64,000 bases of DNA. Source: Allacma fusca. Taxonomy: Eukaryota > Arthropoda > Collembola > Symphypleona > Sminthuridae. Within the stretch, counting starts at the first letter, position 1; each line of letters begins with the position of its first letter. The notes beneath the pieces were generated by a model. The model ran no database searches. It was not told the DNA's origin and was given only the letters and a program-made list of their open reading frames with translations. Positions 48,516 to 61,300 of this stretch are shown piece by piece. The DNA lies in the NCBI GenBank assembly GCA_947179485.1, contig OX359247.1:64159001-64223000 (forward strand), read 5' to 3'. The position numbers and the translations under genes are program-made.

Positions 48516-48965
48516 ATGCGACCGTCCGTGTTTATTAAAATGCCAAACAAGTTGATTCCGGAAGTTAAGGGGATCTTTTTGGAACTTTCCACGGGGGTAT
48601 TTAGCTCCCGGGCAATAAGTAGGCAGCTTAAAATGCAGGAAATAAGTATTTCCCATATGACAGTGACCAATATAATAAATAAAAAAGGTTTGAGAGGTAA
48701 AACGGTTAATAAAAAGCTAAAGCTAGATGCCTTCCATCAACGAAAAAGAAATACCCGCCTCTCAAAGCAACACAGCATATTGTAAACAAGATCCGATTAT
48801 TGGTGTCCAAGGAAAACCCGCCTGCCCAGAAAGATATTTAGTAGTATTTTGAGTAGGATTATCCCTGAGTACGGCGAGAAAATTTATTTCTCAACAAAGA
48901 AATCGAGTTCATGAGTTGACTCCGCGCCACAAGGCCATTCAGATACAGAATTGCAGAATCCTGTA
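48516..48965 (+). pseudogene. Tc1/mariner-like transposase N-terminal remnant
   Basis: The frame at 48516-48785 has a helix-turn-helix pattern (FLELSTGVFSSRAISRQLKM, then SHMTVTNIINKKGLRGKT). The collinear text in other frames continues the family pattern, ending with VHELTPRHKAIQIQNCRIL (about 48908-48962), typical of the segment before the catalytic domain. Several frame changes and stops; the catalytic DDE/D domain is absent. Confidence 0.6.
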
Positions 48966-49089
48966 ATAATATAAGTCATTATAATAAGATACATAATTCA
49001 GAATGGCAAAATCAGGCCACTACCTTCCACAACCCCAACTTCTAACAAAATGGACACTGGAGAATAGCATACTGCGTCTACAACACAAA

Positions 49090-50670
49090 CTAAGCCTCAA
49101 ACTCCCCTAAGCCTTATATATTGGAACTCGACAGGCTATACTAAATTAACTCAAATGTACTACTCAGGTGCACAAATATTTAACGATCATGACTTCGTCT
49201 ACCTTTGTGAAACCTGGTTGACCTCTGACAAGATCGACCTACCAAGTATGTACGAAAGCTTCGATAAAGTTACACAATCTGCAATAAAGAGCATGTGTCG
49301 GCCTAGCGGAGGTCTGAGCATTTTATTCAAAAAACACAACACTATAGTAAAGACACTCTGTGCATCCCAGCGGTAGGTTAGTTTTTAGGAATTCTCAAAC
49401 AAACAATCTGACCATTATAGGAAACGTGTATATTAGCCCAAATATCCGCAAATGAAAAGAAATATGGTTAATGCTCGAAGAGATCACAAATATATCCCTA
49501 AACTATGGAAAAACCCCATTGTTCTTAGGAGGCGACTTTAATGTAAGATTAGGAAACCTTGGAACACTTGACTTACAGTGCACTGAAAATGGAAACCGGC
49601 AGAAATATTATAAGATTGAATCCAAGATATGTTGACGATCTAATTGAAGGAGCTGCCTGATTATACATTACTTCAATACTAATAGCATTTTATTTGGCAA
49701 TCTGGCTATTTATAAAATAATATTAATCGAAATATTAATAATTCAGTTGTTTTGTATTTTCAATAATAATAATTATGTTCAATAAACAATAACCTTCCTC
49801 GAGCGTGGCGCGTAGCCGTGACACCAAACCGTCTTCTTTATGTGATGACGAGAGGGCAATGATAAAGCGTGGCCGGATCAAGACCATATGAAACACAACG
49901 CCGCGCAAATAACCCTTCAGCTATGGTGCCGGATACTGGAGATTGAGGATTAACAGATTGGCAAAGGTCTGCTATCTCAAGTATCAATCACGCTCCAGAT
50001 CATGGTCAACCATGGTAAAAACCCTCCTGGATTCCCTGGGTTACTCCTTTCTCTGGCTGTAACAAAACCCTGCACTCACTCACGTGTTCCTGAAGAAGGT
50101 TATGAACACCCTGAAAGACACCCTGCTACAATGCGACCTAGAAAGAGCCAACATATCGTCCTACAATACCATATATGAAAAATACAAGACTAATTAAGGA
50201 TGTGAAGCCTACCTGCTCCAGATGCCACCAGTATTTGTCATAAGGTTTATAGCTCAGCTTAGAACCGGGTCAAATCAATCACACCTCCCCCAACGCTTTA
50301 AATTCTCCTCAATGTTATATAAATTCTACCCGGATAGTTTTTGCTGTATTTTCAATAAGTACGAATATGATGATATTTACCGCTTTATGTTCTCTTGTTC
50401 CATCTTCACCATAATCCGAAATCATTACATGGGAAATCTAAACCTCCAAGCCATTAATCCACGAAACTGGCTATCTTTCCTAAAACTTAATAAGAAATCG
50501 TGTAACAAGTTTGCTAGATACATACGTGCAGCCCTCCTCGAAAGAGCGTGGATAAGAAACGAATGATATAATATACCAATAAGAATTGTAAAAGAAATGT
50601 TTGAATATTACCAAAATTAGCATAGGATATTTTGTGTTGTAGACAATTTGTCACGAATAACACTAATAAA
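49090..50670 (+). pseudogene. LINE remnant: endonuclease plus C-terminal end, RT deleted
   Basis: Endonuclease part: VYLCETWLTSDKI and SGGLSILFKKH (49155-49376), then in another frame the catalytic-type GGDFNVRLG (about 49530). The RT core is missing. From about 49970 on, multi-frame text ends with FIAQLRTGSNQ and the 114-codon frame 50222-50566 (CCIFNKYEYDDIYRFMFSCSIF), the usual LINE C-terminal part with a decayed zinc motif. The 3' tail runs AATAAATACATACATAC near 50668. An internal deletion plus stops make it dead. Confidence 0.65.
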
Positions 50671-52080
50671 TACATACATACTTTACTCAATTCTTGTGCA
50701 ACCAGCCGTTGTAAAAAACGTGCTTATTATAAAATAAAATGATCTGTTCAAACAAAAATGTGTAACCACAACTGAAAGGTTTCTGATTTGCAAATCAGTT
50801 TCATGATCTTCAAGTATCTCTCTTTGAATGCCTTCTACAGTACTCAGAGCATTTTAAACAAAAAATAACTTTCTGAAGAAATTCAACAACTTGAAAATAT
50901 ACTTAAAAACTACTAAAAATACTAAAAACAATTATCCTTTTAGTAATAAGGAGACGTAAATCAAGAATGTAAGACGAACTAGCCAACGCAAGTTCATTAT
51001 CAATTGATCATTAAATAGCATTAAGTGAACAGTGCACAAAATGCGTTTTGTTATAATAAAGTAATTGAAGTTTATGGAATGATTCAAGAAAATCCAAGCC
51101 AACCAAATATTTGTCAAGACGACCATTTTTTCAATATCCCGCCAAAATTTAACTACGATTTGAAAATTTATGTCGAATTTGTATGTTGTTTTGCAATTAC
51201 TACACTTTTAAAATGAGCTCTTAAGTAACCACACGTATGAGAGGGCCAAGGCCAAGCCTTCGATGATTTCTTCTCGGCAAAAAAATTCTAAAATTGGCGA
51301 ATTCGATAACCCCGTCCTAATTTTCACTAGGATTTCGAATTTTCGGTCGAAATGATTTTGTATTTTAAAGCAATTAAACATCTTTTTAATGGGATCAACC
51401 AAACAGCGACATCCAAATTAAAATATATTTCAGGTTTTTGAAATTCACAATCGCTCCAAAATTGCACTTTTTCAAACTTTTTACCACCAATCAATGTGAA
51501 TTTGAATTTATTAAATTTATTTAACAACTTTATCACAAGAACAATTTGTCGTGAGGGGGAGGGCCAAGTCTCAGATGATTCCTGCTAGGCGAAAAATATT
51601 TTTGAAATTTTGATCAAAAAACTGGTGGATTTGAATATCCCGCCAAAATGTCGAGTAAGATATAAGAATCTTGGTTGCCATTGCTTCTAGATACATTATT
51701 CAAGCAGCTTTTAAATGAAGTATCAGTGATCGAGATACAGCATCTCAGTCAAAAATTATAAGAATTTTTCCAGTCTCAAAGGGCCCCAAAATCTGTTTAT
51801 TTCTTCAAAATTTTGACATGAATTTTAAATTTCTATATTTATTGGAAAACTTCATCGAAACTGAATTTGTCTGAGAGGGGGGCAAGTTTCGAAAGAACGT
51901 TGCCAAAATTTCGATTAGAATTTCGAATTTTCGATTGACATAACTTGCAATGTTCCTGAATATCTACATATGCCCCAAATGAGGAAATGTTCGTATTAGG
52001 GGACTCATTTGGCGATATAATTCCCTGCATATAAATATAAGTTAACCAACCTTTTTGAGGGTCAATGTATGTAATGGGAT
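50671..52080. other. AT-rich spacer with diverged internal repeats
   Basis: A GAGAGGGCCAAGGCCAAG-like segment recurs loosely about every 320 bp (51237, 51555, 51875), and AATATCCCGCCAAAAT occurs at 51135 and 51633. No gene. Confidence 0.4.
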
Positions 52081-52494
52081 GTTGGCATCAGTGCTGCAAT
52101 AGGGTCAAGTAATTTCAAAACTTGACCATGAACTTGACTTGACCACGAAACTTCAAGTAATTTTCAAGACACAACCTGAATTTGATAACTCGCGTTCGTG
52201 TAATTACTTGACTTGTCAAGTTCAAGTAATCAAGTAACTTTTGTAAGACCCGAACTTGATCTAGCAGTTAAAGTTCCAAACTTGACTTGAACTTGACCAT
52301 GACCTGAACGCGACTTGAACTTGATAATTCAAGTTAAGTATCACAAAAAATAAAACATGGCCACAATAACTTGTCGAACTTGCATCGGCAAATTATTTCC
52401 TTCAGACTGAAAATCAAAACGCATTCAGAAAACAATTTTACTACTATTTTTTATTTAACACCATTCGAGAACATCTTTGAGCGTATACTGAATA

Positions 52495-52656
52495 CAGTGA
52501 AAGTCCGATATAATTGACTATATAATTTATGAAGGAATTTCCCTTATAAAAAACGTCTAAAGCATTGTATAAATGAAAGTTGGGGTCACACAAATGCATC
52601 CCTGATATCGATGATACATTCCTTATAAGCTCAGCCCTTACAACGGACTTTCACTG
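52495..52656. mobile_element. Mariner/pogo-type MITE, 162 bp, TA duplication
   Basis: TIRs CAGTGAAAGTCCG / CGGACTTTCACTG flanked by TA on both sides; a following TATAA/TTACAA also partly pairs. Nested in the hAT at 52089. The form matches Tigger/pogo-type MITEs. Confidence 0.85.
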
Positions 52657-52847
52657 TATATCTGACGAGTTTTACATGGTGTCAAGTTTTATTTAATGTT
52701 CATATATACATATACCTATTTGAGTATTACCAGTAATTACTCTTAATTTAATATTTCATAAACTACTACTAACTTATTTATTAAACGCTTTTTGTAAAGG
52801 GACATCCAAGCTCATTTTATTTGGAATTTATTTACACAAGTTGAAAC

Positions 52848-53400
52848 TGTCACGGATAGAAATATATTAGAAATATAGAATAAAGGTTCAAGGTTAAAAT
52901 GTTCCTAAGGAATAACATTTGAATAAGATTAAAGATTAGATTTACAAATGTACCTTAAATGCAAAGGTAAAATAAGATACTCTAAGGAATGAAATGTGAT
53001 GAGTTGGAAGAAGATAAGAAAGGACGCCAAGCCAGTTTGAGAGGTTTGGAAGGAGATAGAGAGTTAGTTGGATATTGGAAGATCGAGAGCAAAGATCTAA
53101 CTTGTGAAATAGATTTAGAAGTTGTAAAAGAGAGACTCAAGGAATAAGACTTAATAAATATACACACGTTAAGTATATTATCAGAATATAATACACAGTT
53201 CCAATCATATTTTATTACACAATCATTTAACCGTATTACACTTCAGAAATACCCGTGTCACCCAGACAGTACCCCCTTACTTGCGAGTAGTTTATATATC
53301 TGAGTTTAGGTGTGAGTGAAACCACTCCTTGTTGCATAAAATCCTAAGGACCATTTATAAACCCTATTTAATAATAAGCAACATAAAATCATATGTTTCA
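52848..53400 (+). repeat. 5' LTR (553 bp)
   Basis: Starts TGTCACGGATAG, ends ATATGTTTCA. Matches 62322-62874 except for one base by eye (ATTACACAATC here, ATTAAACAATC in the 3' copy). TTAATAAATATAC near 53146 may be the polyadenylation or TATA-like region. Confidence 0.95.
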
Positions 53401-53401
53401 C

Positions 53402-53420
53402 TGGTGGAGGATGCAAGTCG
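53402..53420 (+). other. Primer binding site candidate
   Basis: TGGTGGAGGATGC begins one base after the LTR. Best resemblance by eye is to the 3' end of tRNA-Ala (complement TGGTGGAG...), but the match is imperfect. Confidence 0.5.
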
Positions 53421-53810
53421 ATTCCCGGGTGTTTTTGTGAAGTGACTCCTGAAAAACTATAAAATTTTGAAAAATAGTGTGTTAAAAACTAATCCAACTC
53501 CGTGGTAGCCATTTTGAACACGCCGCAGTGCCGTATCAACCACGTTAAAAACATTTTCCAGTGCTTAACATCTGGACATGTGAACAGCCAATCAGTGTTA
53601 AGACACGCCTATAGGCAACGCCTATTTTTTCTAAGTTTCTCTCAGTGCTGTGTTAAACTATAGAAAGTGCACCTGAGGAGTGAGAGAGGAAATTTATACA
53701 TTGAACAGTATAGGAAAATAACTTTAGTGCTGATTTCAGTGCACCATTTGAGTTTGAAACTCTGAACAGTTCATTTCATTTAAGACTATTGAATATACAT
53801 AATACTTATA

Positions 53811-55310
53811 ATGTCTAACAACGGTGAAGTCGAGAATCTTGGAGAGACCAGCAAGACTGATGACAAAGATGACATTGAAGAAATGTTGCAGTATGATTTA
53901 GAATTAATTTCTCTAAAAAGCGACATGGACCGAATACAGGCCAAAAAGGATGTTTTACAGAAAAAGTCCGGAAAGGTTCCTGAGGCTCCCAAGACAACAG
54001 AACCACCTAAACAGAAGGTTCCATTTGTACACCGTATGGGAGATTCTTTCAATTGGGGAACTCAGTCCAGGTCTGGTAGAACTTTATTTCAATCTCAAAA
54101 TCAAGCGAGAAGTTCATCTCCTTCGTCTGATGATACGCTCTCCAGGATTCAGAGGAATCAAAAGCTATTTAAGGTATTGAAAGAACGTATATTACCCTAT
54201 GATACCAAAATGGATGCAGAGATTTGGCAAAGCAATCTCATAGAGGAAAGTAACAATTTAGGATTGGATTTAGATTTTTTGGTACCTATTTTGCATCATT
54301 TCTTTAAAACTTCAAAGTCAAAGATAGTTATAGCTTGGTTTGAAAGTATGGAGAGTACGCTACAATCATGGCGTGCAGACTTAGGATCAAGAGAAATTTT
54401 GAACAAATTTTGTGAACATTTCACTGCACATTTCAAAAATGATAAAAGATCAGAAGTCGCACAGAAGGCATGGGACAAGTATGTCTTTGATGAGAAGAAG
54501 CCTATCAGCACATTCATAATTGAGGCATGCGATTTATTATGTCAAGTTGACGGCTCATACACAGAGAAAAAGAAAATAAGTCAGATGATCAGGAAGATTC
54601 CATACGAATATGAAAGATTCATTTTTGATCCAGACCGTGCAAATTTGTCAGTATTTTCGGCTCGATTGCAAAATATTATTGAAGGAGAACAAGAGTTAGT
54701 GCAGAAAAATGCAAAATCATCAACAACCATTACTTCAACGGTAGTAGCTCTTCCTAAGGAAGAACCCAAAGCAGAGAATAAGAGTACTGACAAGAAGGAA
54801 GAATCTCAAGTACGAAACTTCACAGAGGTTTGTCAGTTCTGCTCTAAAAAGGGGCATAATGCAACCACTTGCTATAAAATACAGAATAACAGCAACAATT
54901 CTCGAGGGAATTTTAGCAGAGGTAGAGGACGCGGATCCTTCCACTCGAATAATAACAATCAACAACAACAGCAAGACAACAATCGGACTTACTACAATTC
55001 AAATTATTCCAGAGGGAATAATTACAACAGCAATTTCCGTGGAAGAGGCCGTGGCCGAGGAAATTATCAACAAGGGTACAATCCTCATAATCATAGTAAC
55101 TACCCAGGTTATTATTCCAACAACAACAATTATGACGTCAACAATGGAAGACAAAATAATTATTCTCAACAAGGTCATCAAAATAATTCCAGAGGAAACA
55201 GCGATCGTCAAATTCTTTCCTCCGTTCTTCAACTTGTGGCAGGAAATGCGCAACGTCAGCAACCTCCGCAAGGAGAATCATCCAACAATAATGACACTTT
55301 AAACTATTAG
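53811..55310 (+). CDS. Gypsy gag, 499 residues, one CCHC zinc knuckle
   Basis: Structural polyprotein of the element. ATG at 53811, 411 bases after the LTR. An acidic, helical N-terminus (about residues 15-60, coiled-coil-like) comes first, then a capsid-like region (about 115-300, including LKERILPYDTKMDAEIWQS and FCEHFTAHFKNDKRSEVA). One knuckle CQFCSKKGHNATTC follows (about 342-355). The C-terminal 130 residues are an RG/Asn/Gln-rich low-complexity tail (GRGRGSF, GRGRGRG), suggesting RNA binding. Ends TAG at 55308-55310, inside the frameshift region. No disruptions. Confidence 0.92.
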   Translation: MSNNGEVENLGETSKTDDKDDIEEMLQYDLELISLKSDMDRIQAKKDVLQKKSGKVPEAPKTTEPPKQKVPFVHRMGDSFNWGTQSRSGRTLFQSQNQARSSSPSSDDTLSRIQRNQKLFKVLKERILPYDTKMDAEIWQSNLIEESNNLGLDLDFLVPILHHFFKTSKSKIVIAWFESMESTLQSWRADLGSREILNKFCEHFTAHFKNDKRSEVAQKAWDKYVFDEKKPISTFIIEACDLLCQVDGSYTEKKKISQMIRKIPYEYERFIFDPDRANLSVFSARLQNIIEGEQELVQKNAKSSTTITSTVVALPKEEPKAENKSTDKKEESQVRNFTEVCQFCSKKGHNATTCYKIQNNSNNSRGNFSRGRGRGSFHSNNNNQQQQQDNNRTYYNSNYSRGNNYNSNFRGRGRGRGNYQQGYNPHNHSNYPGYYSNNNNYDVNNGRQNNYSQQGHQNNSRGNSDRQILSSVLQLVAGNAQRQQPPQGESSNNNDTLNY

Positions 55311-55350
55311 GTCAGTTGTTACGGGACAAACTGACTAATAGCAACAATGT
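55298..55350 (+). promoter_or_regulatory. -1 ribosomal frameshift signal, gag-pol (TTTAAAC plus hairpin)
   Basis: The gag frame reads T TTA AAC (55298-55304), then TAT TAG stop. Immediately downstream CTATTAG-G-TCAGTT pairs with AACTGAC-TAATAG (about 55304-55350), a stem with one bulge that includes the gag stop. Slipping -1 enters the pol frame, which is open from 55295 and has no ATG near its start. Same heptamer as in the Gypsy at the left edge. Confidence 0.85.
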
Positions 55351-58300
55351 ACATAATGTACAGCAAGGAAGCCAGCCTATTATTAAGAAGATTCATTTAA
55401 GACAAGATTTAAGATCTTCCCCTAAGGAAGAATTTCAACCTACGGTTAAGAAGTTGAAACCAGATATGGGTGAAGACCAGATGTCTCAAATCACCCCGGA
55501 TTCAGTACAATTATCTGAATCTTCTTCAAATTTACAAGATGAATTTGAGTACTTGTTACAACATCAATTTAGTCCTACGGACATTTCGTACAAATTACAG
55601 ATTTTTGGCAGAAGTCAATACTTCATAGAAGCCCTTATTGACAATGGAGGAGGAATTTCTACAATTTCTCCGGCTTGTGCTTACGCTATACAACGTAACA
55701 GCCCTGAAGGAATTAAGCTTCAGTCCCACAACAACAAGTCCATCACACAAGTTACTACTAATTCTACAATCAACTATAACAAGACAGCTATAATTCATTA
55801 CTACATCAATGGCATACTTTCATCACATAAATTCGCAGTCATACCGAACGTTAATTCGTTAATATTACTCGGTGGGGACTTTCTTTTCAAGCATAGAGCG
55901 ACAATCACATGCAACCCCAAGTCGGTGGCACTAGTGGAGGAAAAGTCGGAGGACATCGTTACCACCAGGTCTCGGTGCCAGCCTTCCCAGTATTCCGCGT
56001 CTGAGGATTATACGGCCGATTGCAGCCTGTCCTCGTCGCCGACTGTCCGGAGAATGTGTATTGTCCGGTCAACTCGCCCATATGAGCTCCTTCCCCGCTC
56101 GTGGACACGAGTGGACCTAAAGACTAATGACAACTTTACGGGGAATGTATTAATTTCCCCCATCAGAAAACATCGAAGAGATTTATTTTTTGGAGATATT
56201 GTCTGCCCGATGGAAGATGGCAAGACATACACACTTGTGTGGAATCCTTCTAAACGACCTACAACACTTCAGACTTTGAGAAGATTCGCAAATTATGACG
56301 AATTTAATGGTGTTGAATTAAACACTGAAACTAACAATCAACAAATCCCTAAGGGACCAACGAAGATACTTTCACCGCTTACACCTAATGAGTGCAAGTT
56401 TGGACCGACATTGAACAAAAATCAACAGCAACAATTATTATCTGTCATCAATAAATATCGTAATTGCTTTGCTAAGGATGAAACAGAATTTGGATGCGTT
56501 AATTATAAATACGTCACTATTGACACTGGTGATGCCAAACCAGTTTATACGCCACAATATCGGCTTTCATTTTCAGAACAAGATGAACTAAGGAAATTGG
56601 TTAATCAGCATATTGATCAAGGCATTGTGTCACCGTGTGACTCACCATGGAACAACCCAGTTTTATTGGTAAAGAAAGCAGATGGAACCATGCGTTACGT
56701 TTTAGACTTAAGAAGATTCAATCCCAATGTAATAAAGAATACATATCCATTGCCGATCCCTCAGGATCAATTTGACCGCTTACACGGGGCAAAATGGTTT
56801 ATCTCATTAGACGCAGTTCAAGGATTTTTACAGCGAATGTTGGATGCAAAATCAAGACTCAAAATGGCTTTTACTACTCCTGATGGGAAATTTTGCATGA
56901 ACAGGCTTCCGTTTGGATTCAGAAATTCCCCAGGAGAGTTCCAGAATATGATGGATGATATTTTGGGCACCCTAAGATATTCCATTGTATTAGTGTATAT
57001 CGACGACGTACTAATATATGCAGGAACTTTTGAAGATCTGTTAATCAGATTTGAACTTGTATTGAGAAGAGCACAGATTTTTGGTCTCATGTTTAAGTTA
57101 AAGAAATGTCGTTTTGGCTTTCAAGAAATAGAATTCCTAGGTTTAATGATAAGTGGAGAAGGGAAACGACCTATAGATACCAAGGTTGAACCTATTATGA
57201 ATATGGACCCATCTACATCAATAGCAGCCCTAAGGAGATTTCTTGGAATGACTGAATGGTATCGACAGTTTATTCAAGATTATGCAAACATCGCCAAACC
57301 TCTAAATGAATTGAAAAAAGCCGCAGTCAAATTTACATGGACTGAAGAATGTGACCACGCTGTCAGGCAATTAAAACATGCCTTAGTTACAGCTCCAGTA
57401 CTACAATTTTATAATCCCGATGCAGAACTATATCTATACACAGATGCTAGTGCTTATGGTATAGGAGCTATCTTACATCAAAGCATTGACACGAAGAGCA
57501 TGCATCCTATACACTACGCCTCAAGGTCTCTAACTGAAGCAGAGAGGAAATGGGACGCAAGAGATAGAGAGTGCCTTGCCATTGTGTGGGGACTCCAGAA
57601 ATTCCGACAATATGTATATGGTAAGATGGTCCATATACGTACGGACCATCATAGTCTTCAGCATATTATGACTCTTAAAGATCCACATAATCGAATAGCG
57701 CGTTGGACCATGATGTTGGCAGCCCAACCGCATACCATTGAACACGTCCCTGGAAAGAAAATGGCTCATGCAGATTGTCTTTCAAGAGACGTGATAAGAA
57801 GACTTTCTCAAACGCTAATAGATTCTACGCTAATTGAAATTGGTAATGAAGATAAGGCCATAGCAGCAACAGTTGGAGGCAACTCAGAACTTTTCCTAAG
57901 GAAACAAGCTGAAGAGGCAAAATTGTCCGATATCATATTGAAATTAGTAAAAGAAGGGGACCATGTCAGCGATCCACCTCATATCTTTGGTAAAAATTAT
58001 GCGTTAATCCATGGTCTATTATACAGAATTGATAATGGACTTACAGCAAATCCATGGAGATTAGTCATCCCAAAATCACTACAACATGAAATTATGCAAT
58101 TATTTCACTCCGACCCTGAAGGAGGACATGCCGGAATATACAAAACCTTTTCAGCATTGTATATCAGATATTACTGGCAAAATATGTTTAGAGATGTACA
58201 GAAATTTTTGCAGTCATGTCAAATATGTCAACTTCATAATCCAAGAAATACAGCCGTAGCAGGTCATCGTCATACAATACCACCACCAGCTAAAGCTCTT

Positions 58301-61300
58301 CAAAGAGTAGCATTGGATTGGATTGGACCGTTGCCACGTTCACCTAAGGGACATCAATATGCATTAATAATGATTGACTACACTACGAGATATGTATTTG
58401 CAGCCACATCCAAAACTCATACTTCCAAAGATTCCCAGAGACTCCTGGAAAATACTATTATTAGGGAACATCACTTTCCCAGAGAGATCGTAACAGACGG
58501 TGGTTCACACTTTGCTCATGGTGAATTTCCATTGTGGTTAAAATCCAAAGGAATCAAGCATATAATAGTAATGCCGAACAGTCCGCAGAGTATGGGGATT
58601 GTTGAACGTCAGAATAAGACAATCAAGACATTTATAAAGAAATACATTGATAAAGAATATAACCAGTGGGACTCTTTACTTCCATTAGCAGTTCGAGCAC
58701 ATAATTTTCATGTCAACGAAGGCACAAACTATTCTCCGTATTTTCTATTCCATGGCAGAGAACCATTGACAAGACTAGATCTAATTACACCAGTTTTAAT
58801 TCCGCATGAAACGAATTCTCCTGAGGAACAAGCTCAAAAAGTACAAAAAGCTACTGAAAATGCAGTTATACTCACTACTCAACAGCAAAAGCAAAGAGAT
58901 GCAATATTTAATGCGAAGAGAAAAGAACACATTTATTTACAAGGAGACTTAGTCAAATTAAAGACACAGAATCCACATCAACTCGGACCAAAGTGGCTTG
59001 GACCGTATGAAATTGTCAAGGTAATTTCAGACCAGGCATTCCAAGTAAAACCATTATTACTTCATATGGGAACCAATTTGCGTAATGTACATATACATAA
59101 CATCGCACCATATGTAAGACCCGTGCAATGGGAAGAAGAATATCCTTATGTGATTCCTGGAGGAAAGTATACTGATAATAATTTCAGTATGACTCCATCC
59201 TTTGGCTCAGTAATAATTCAAAATCAGAATTTTTATCAAAGAGAGAATTATATTCACAATCCACAAGATAGTCAAAGGAATAGTTTACATTCATCCGAAA
59301 GTCATTCATCTCAGGAAGATAATGAAGTTACGAGGGAAAGATTGATCACCTTACCTTCTCAAACTCATGATTTAGCAACAAGAGACAATAACTTTTCGAG
59401 TTCAGTTGTGGAAGAAGTCGACACTTTTGCAACTGCAATACAGAATGAGAGAAATTCCACATCATATTATTCCTCAAGATTTAGTTCTATTCCAGCAAGA
59501 AATTCCTATTTCCCATCACGTACGAGTTATATACAATCAAATATAACTCCATTTATAGGTGGTAATGCTCAGTCATTACATCCTCAAAATCATCAAGACG
59601 AAGAGTTGGCCACTCCAAGTCGAAGAGAAGAAATTGTTTCACATCCTGAAGAAAATGCAGAATCCATATATGGTAATTCCGGTGATAATTCCGGACCTTA
59701 CAGAAATACAAGAAGTAGAAGACCAGTGCGAGAAGTCATAGCGTTACCTCCCGTCACTAGGCCTAAAAGAAGGAGACTTGATGAAATCGTTATTGCTCCG
59801 CCACAGTTGTTTCATTCAGAACCTGTCGTTGTCAGCGATTTAAATACTTCAGTCCCTCAAGCTTCAGCTATAAATTTCAATTTTAATTTCAACCCTAATT
59901 CTCAAATAATGAATGAATTTAACATGAATACTAATGATGAAATAGTAAATACAAATAATTATTTTCCTGAGGAAGTAGCTAGCACTTCAAGATTCAGTGA
60001 AAATTTAAATCAAAATGAAATTGTTAACCTAGAGTTGAATCAGGTTACAACTAATAATACAATAATTAATACTACAGTACAAAAAGATTCAGAATATATA
60101 AATAGAATGGACATTCAAGAATTACGTACAGACAGTATCAATAATCGCATACACATTGAAGAAATGAGTGTAGAAAATAATTCAGAACAATTGAGAGCAG
60201 CAGAATTTGATATGTTTGGGAATTTTCAACCCATAGTTCCAGAAATAAGAGAAATTGAACAATTTACACCTGGAGAACTTTTCTTTAATAATTCTAACTA
60301 CAGAACTGAATTAATAAATTCAACTCCAAATTCCTCAGAGGAAAGTGCAGCGAACTCAATTCTAAGTGATATAGTTGCAATAAATAATCCAACTTCCTCT
60401 AGATTTGATAATGAGGAAGAAGTTAATATTAATGTGCAAGCCTTAAAAATTAATGAAGCAGTTAAAGATTTTTTACTTCATACAAATACCTCACGTCTAT
60501 CTATGATTTCCAATATCAGTCGTACACACGAAAGTTCTACAGACACCTCAGAACAAAACATTAGTCATGAATTACTTAATCTATCAAATAATAATACTTT
60601 TGAAGATAGCAATGAAGTATTTGAGCGTGAACAATCATTATTCTTAGAGGCAAATCAAAATGATAAAGAAACTGAATTAAATGACCTAATTAGTTTCATT
60701 GACTTACCTGAAAGTGCTGCGAATTCCTATTTTGAGATCCCAAATATATACGAGGCTTTTCCACATGTATTAATAGACCGAATAGAAGCTCGTACAAACA
60801 AATGTAATACATTTAATTTCCTACAGGAAATGGATTTAAGTTCGGATTATCTAGAACAGTTTCAAAATACACAGACACTAATAACATACCCAAAATGGGA
60901 AATCAGGATGTTTAAAGCTTTAAAATTAAAATCCAGAGATATTACTAAGATAAATACGCAGACACAAATTACTCCAGTTATTAGTGATTCCAATATTCAG
61001 AACACACAAGAGAAAAACCTTACCAGTGCTACTAAAGTACACGAACCCATACGAACCAAAGACCTTACGAGTGCAAGTAATGTACATGAATCCACACGGA
61101 CAGAAATCCTTACAAGTGCAATTACAGTGTCAATCCCTTTTATTAATCCTACAATTGTAATCGAACCTTCAATTCAAATCGATTCACATTTAAAATCCCT
61201 AAGGAAGGTTTCCTGTAAAACTCCAAAACCAAAATTAAAAACTCCCAAGATTAATATTGACAAACCTATCCTAAAGAGTAAAGTTTCAAAATCCAAATTA

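Noticed and set aside
52982-53167. 61-codon frame repeated exactly at 62456-62641
   Set aside because: Lies in the LTR on the opposite strand; duplicated only because the LTR is.
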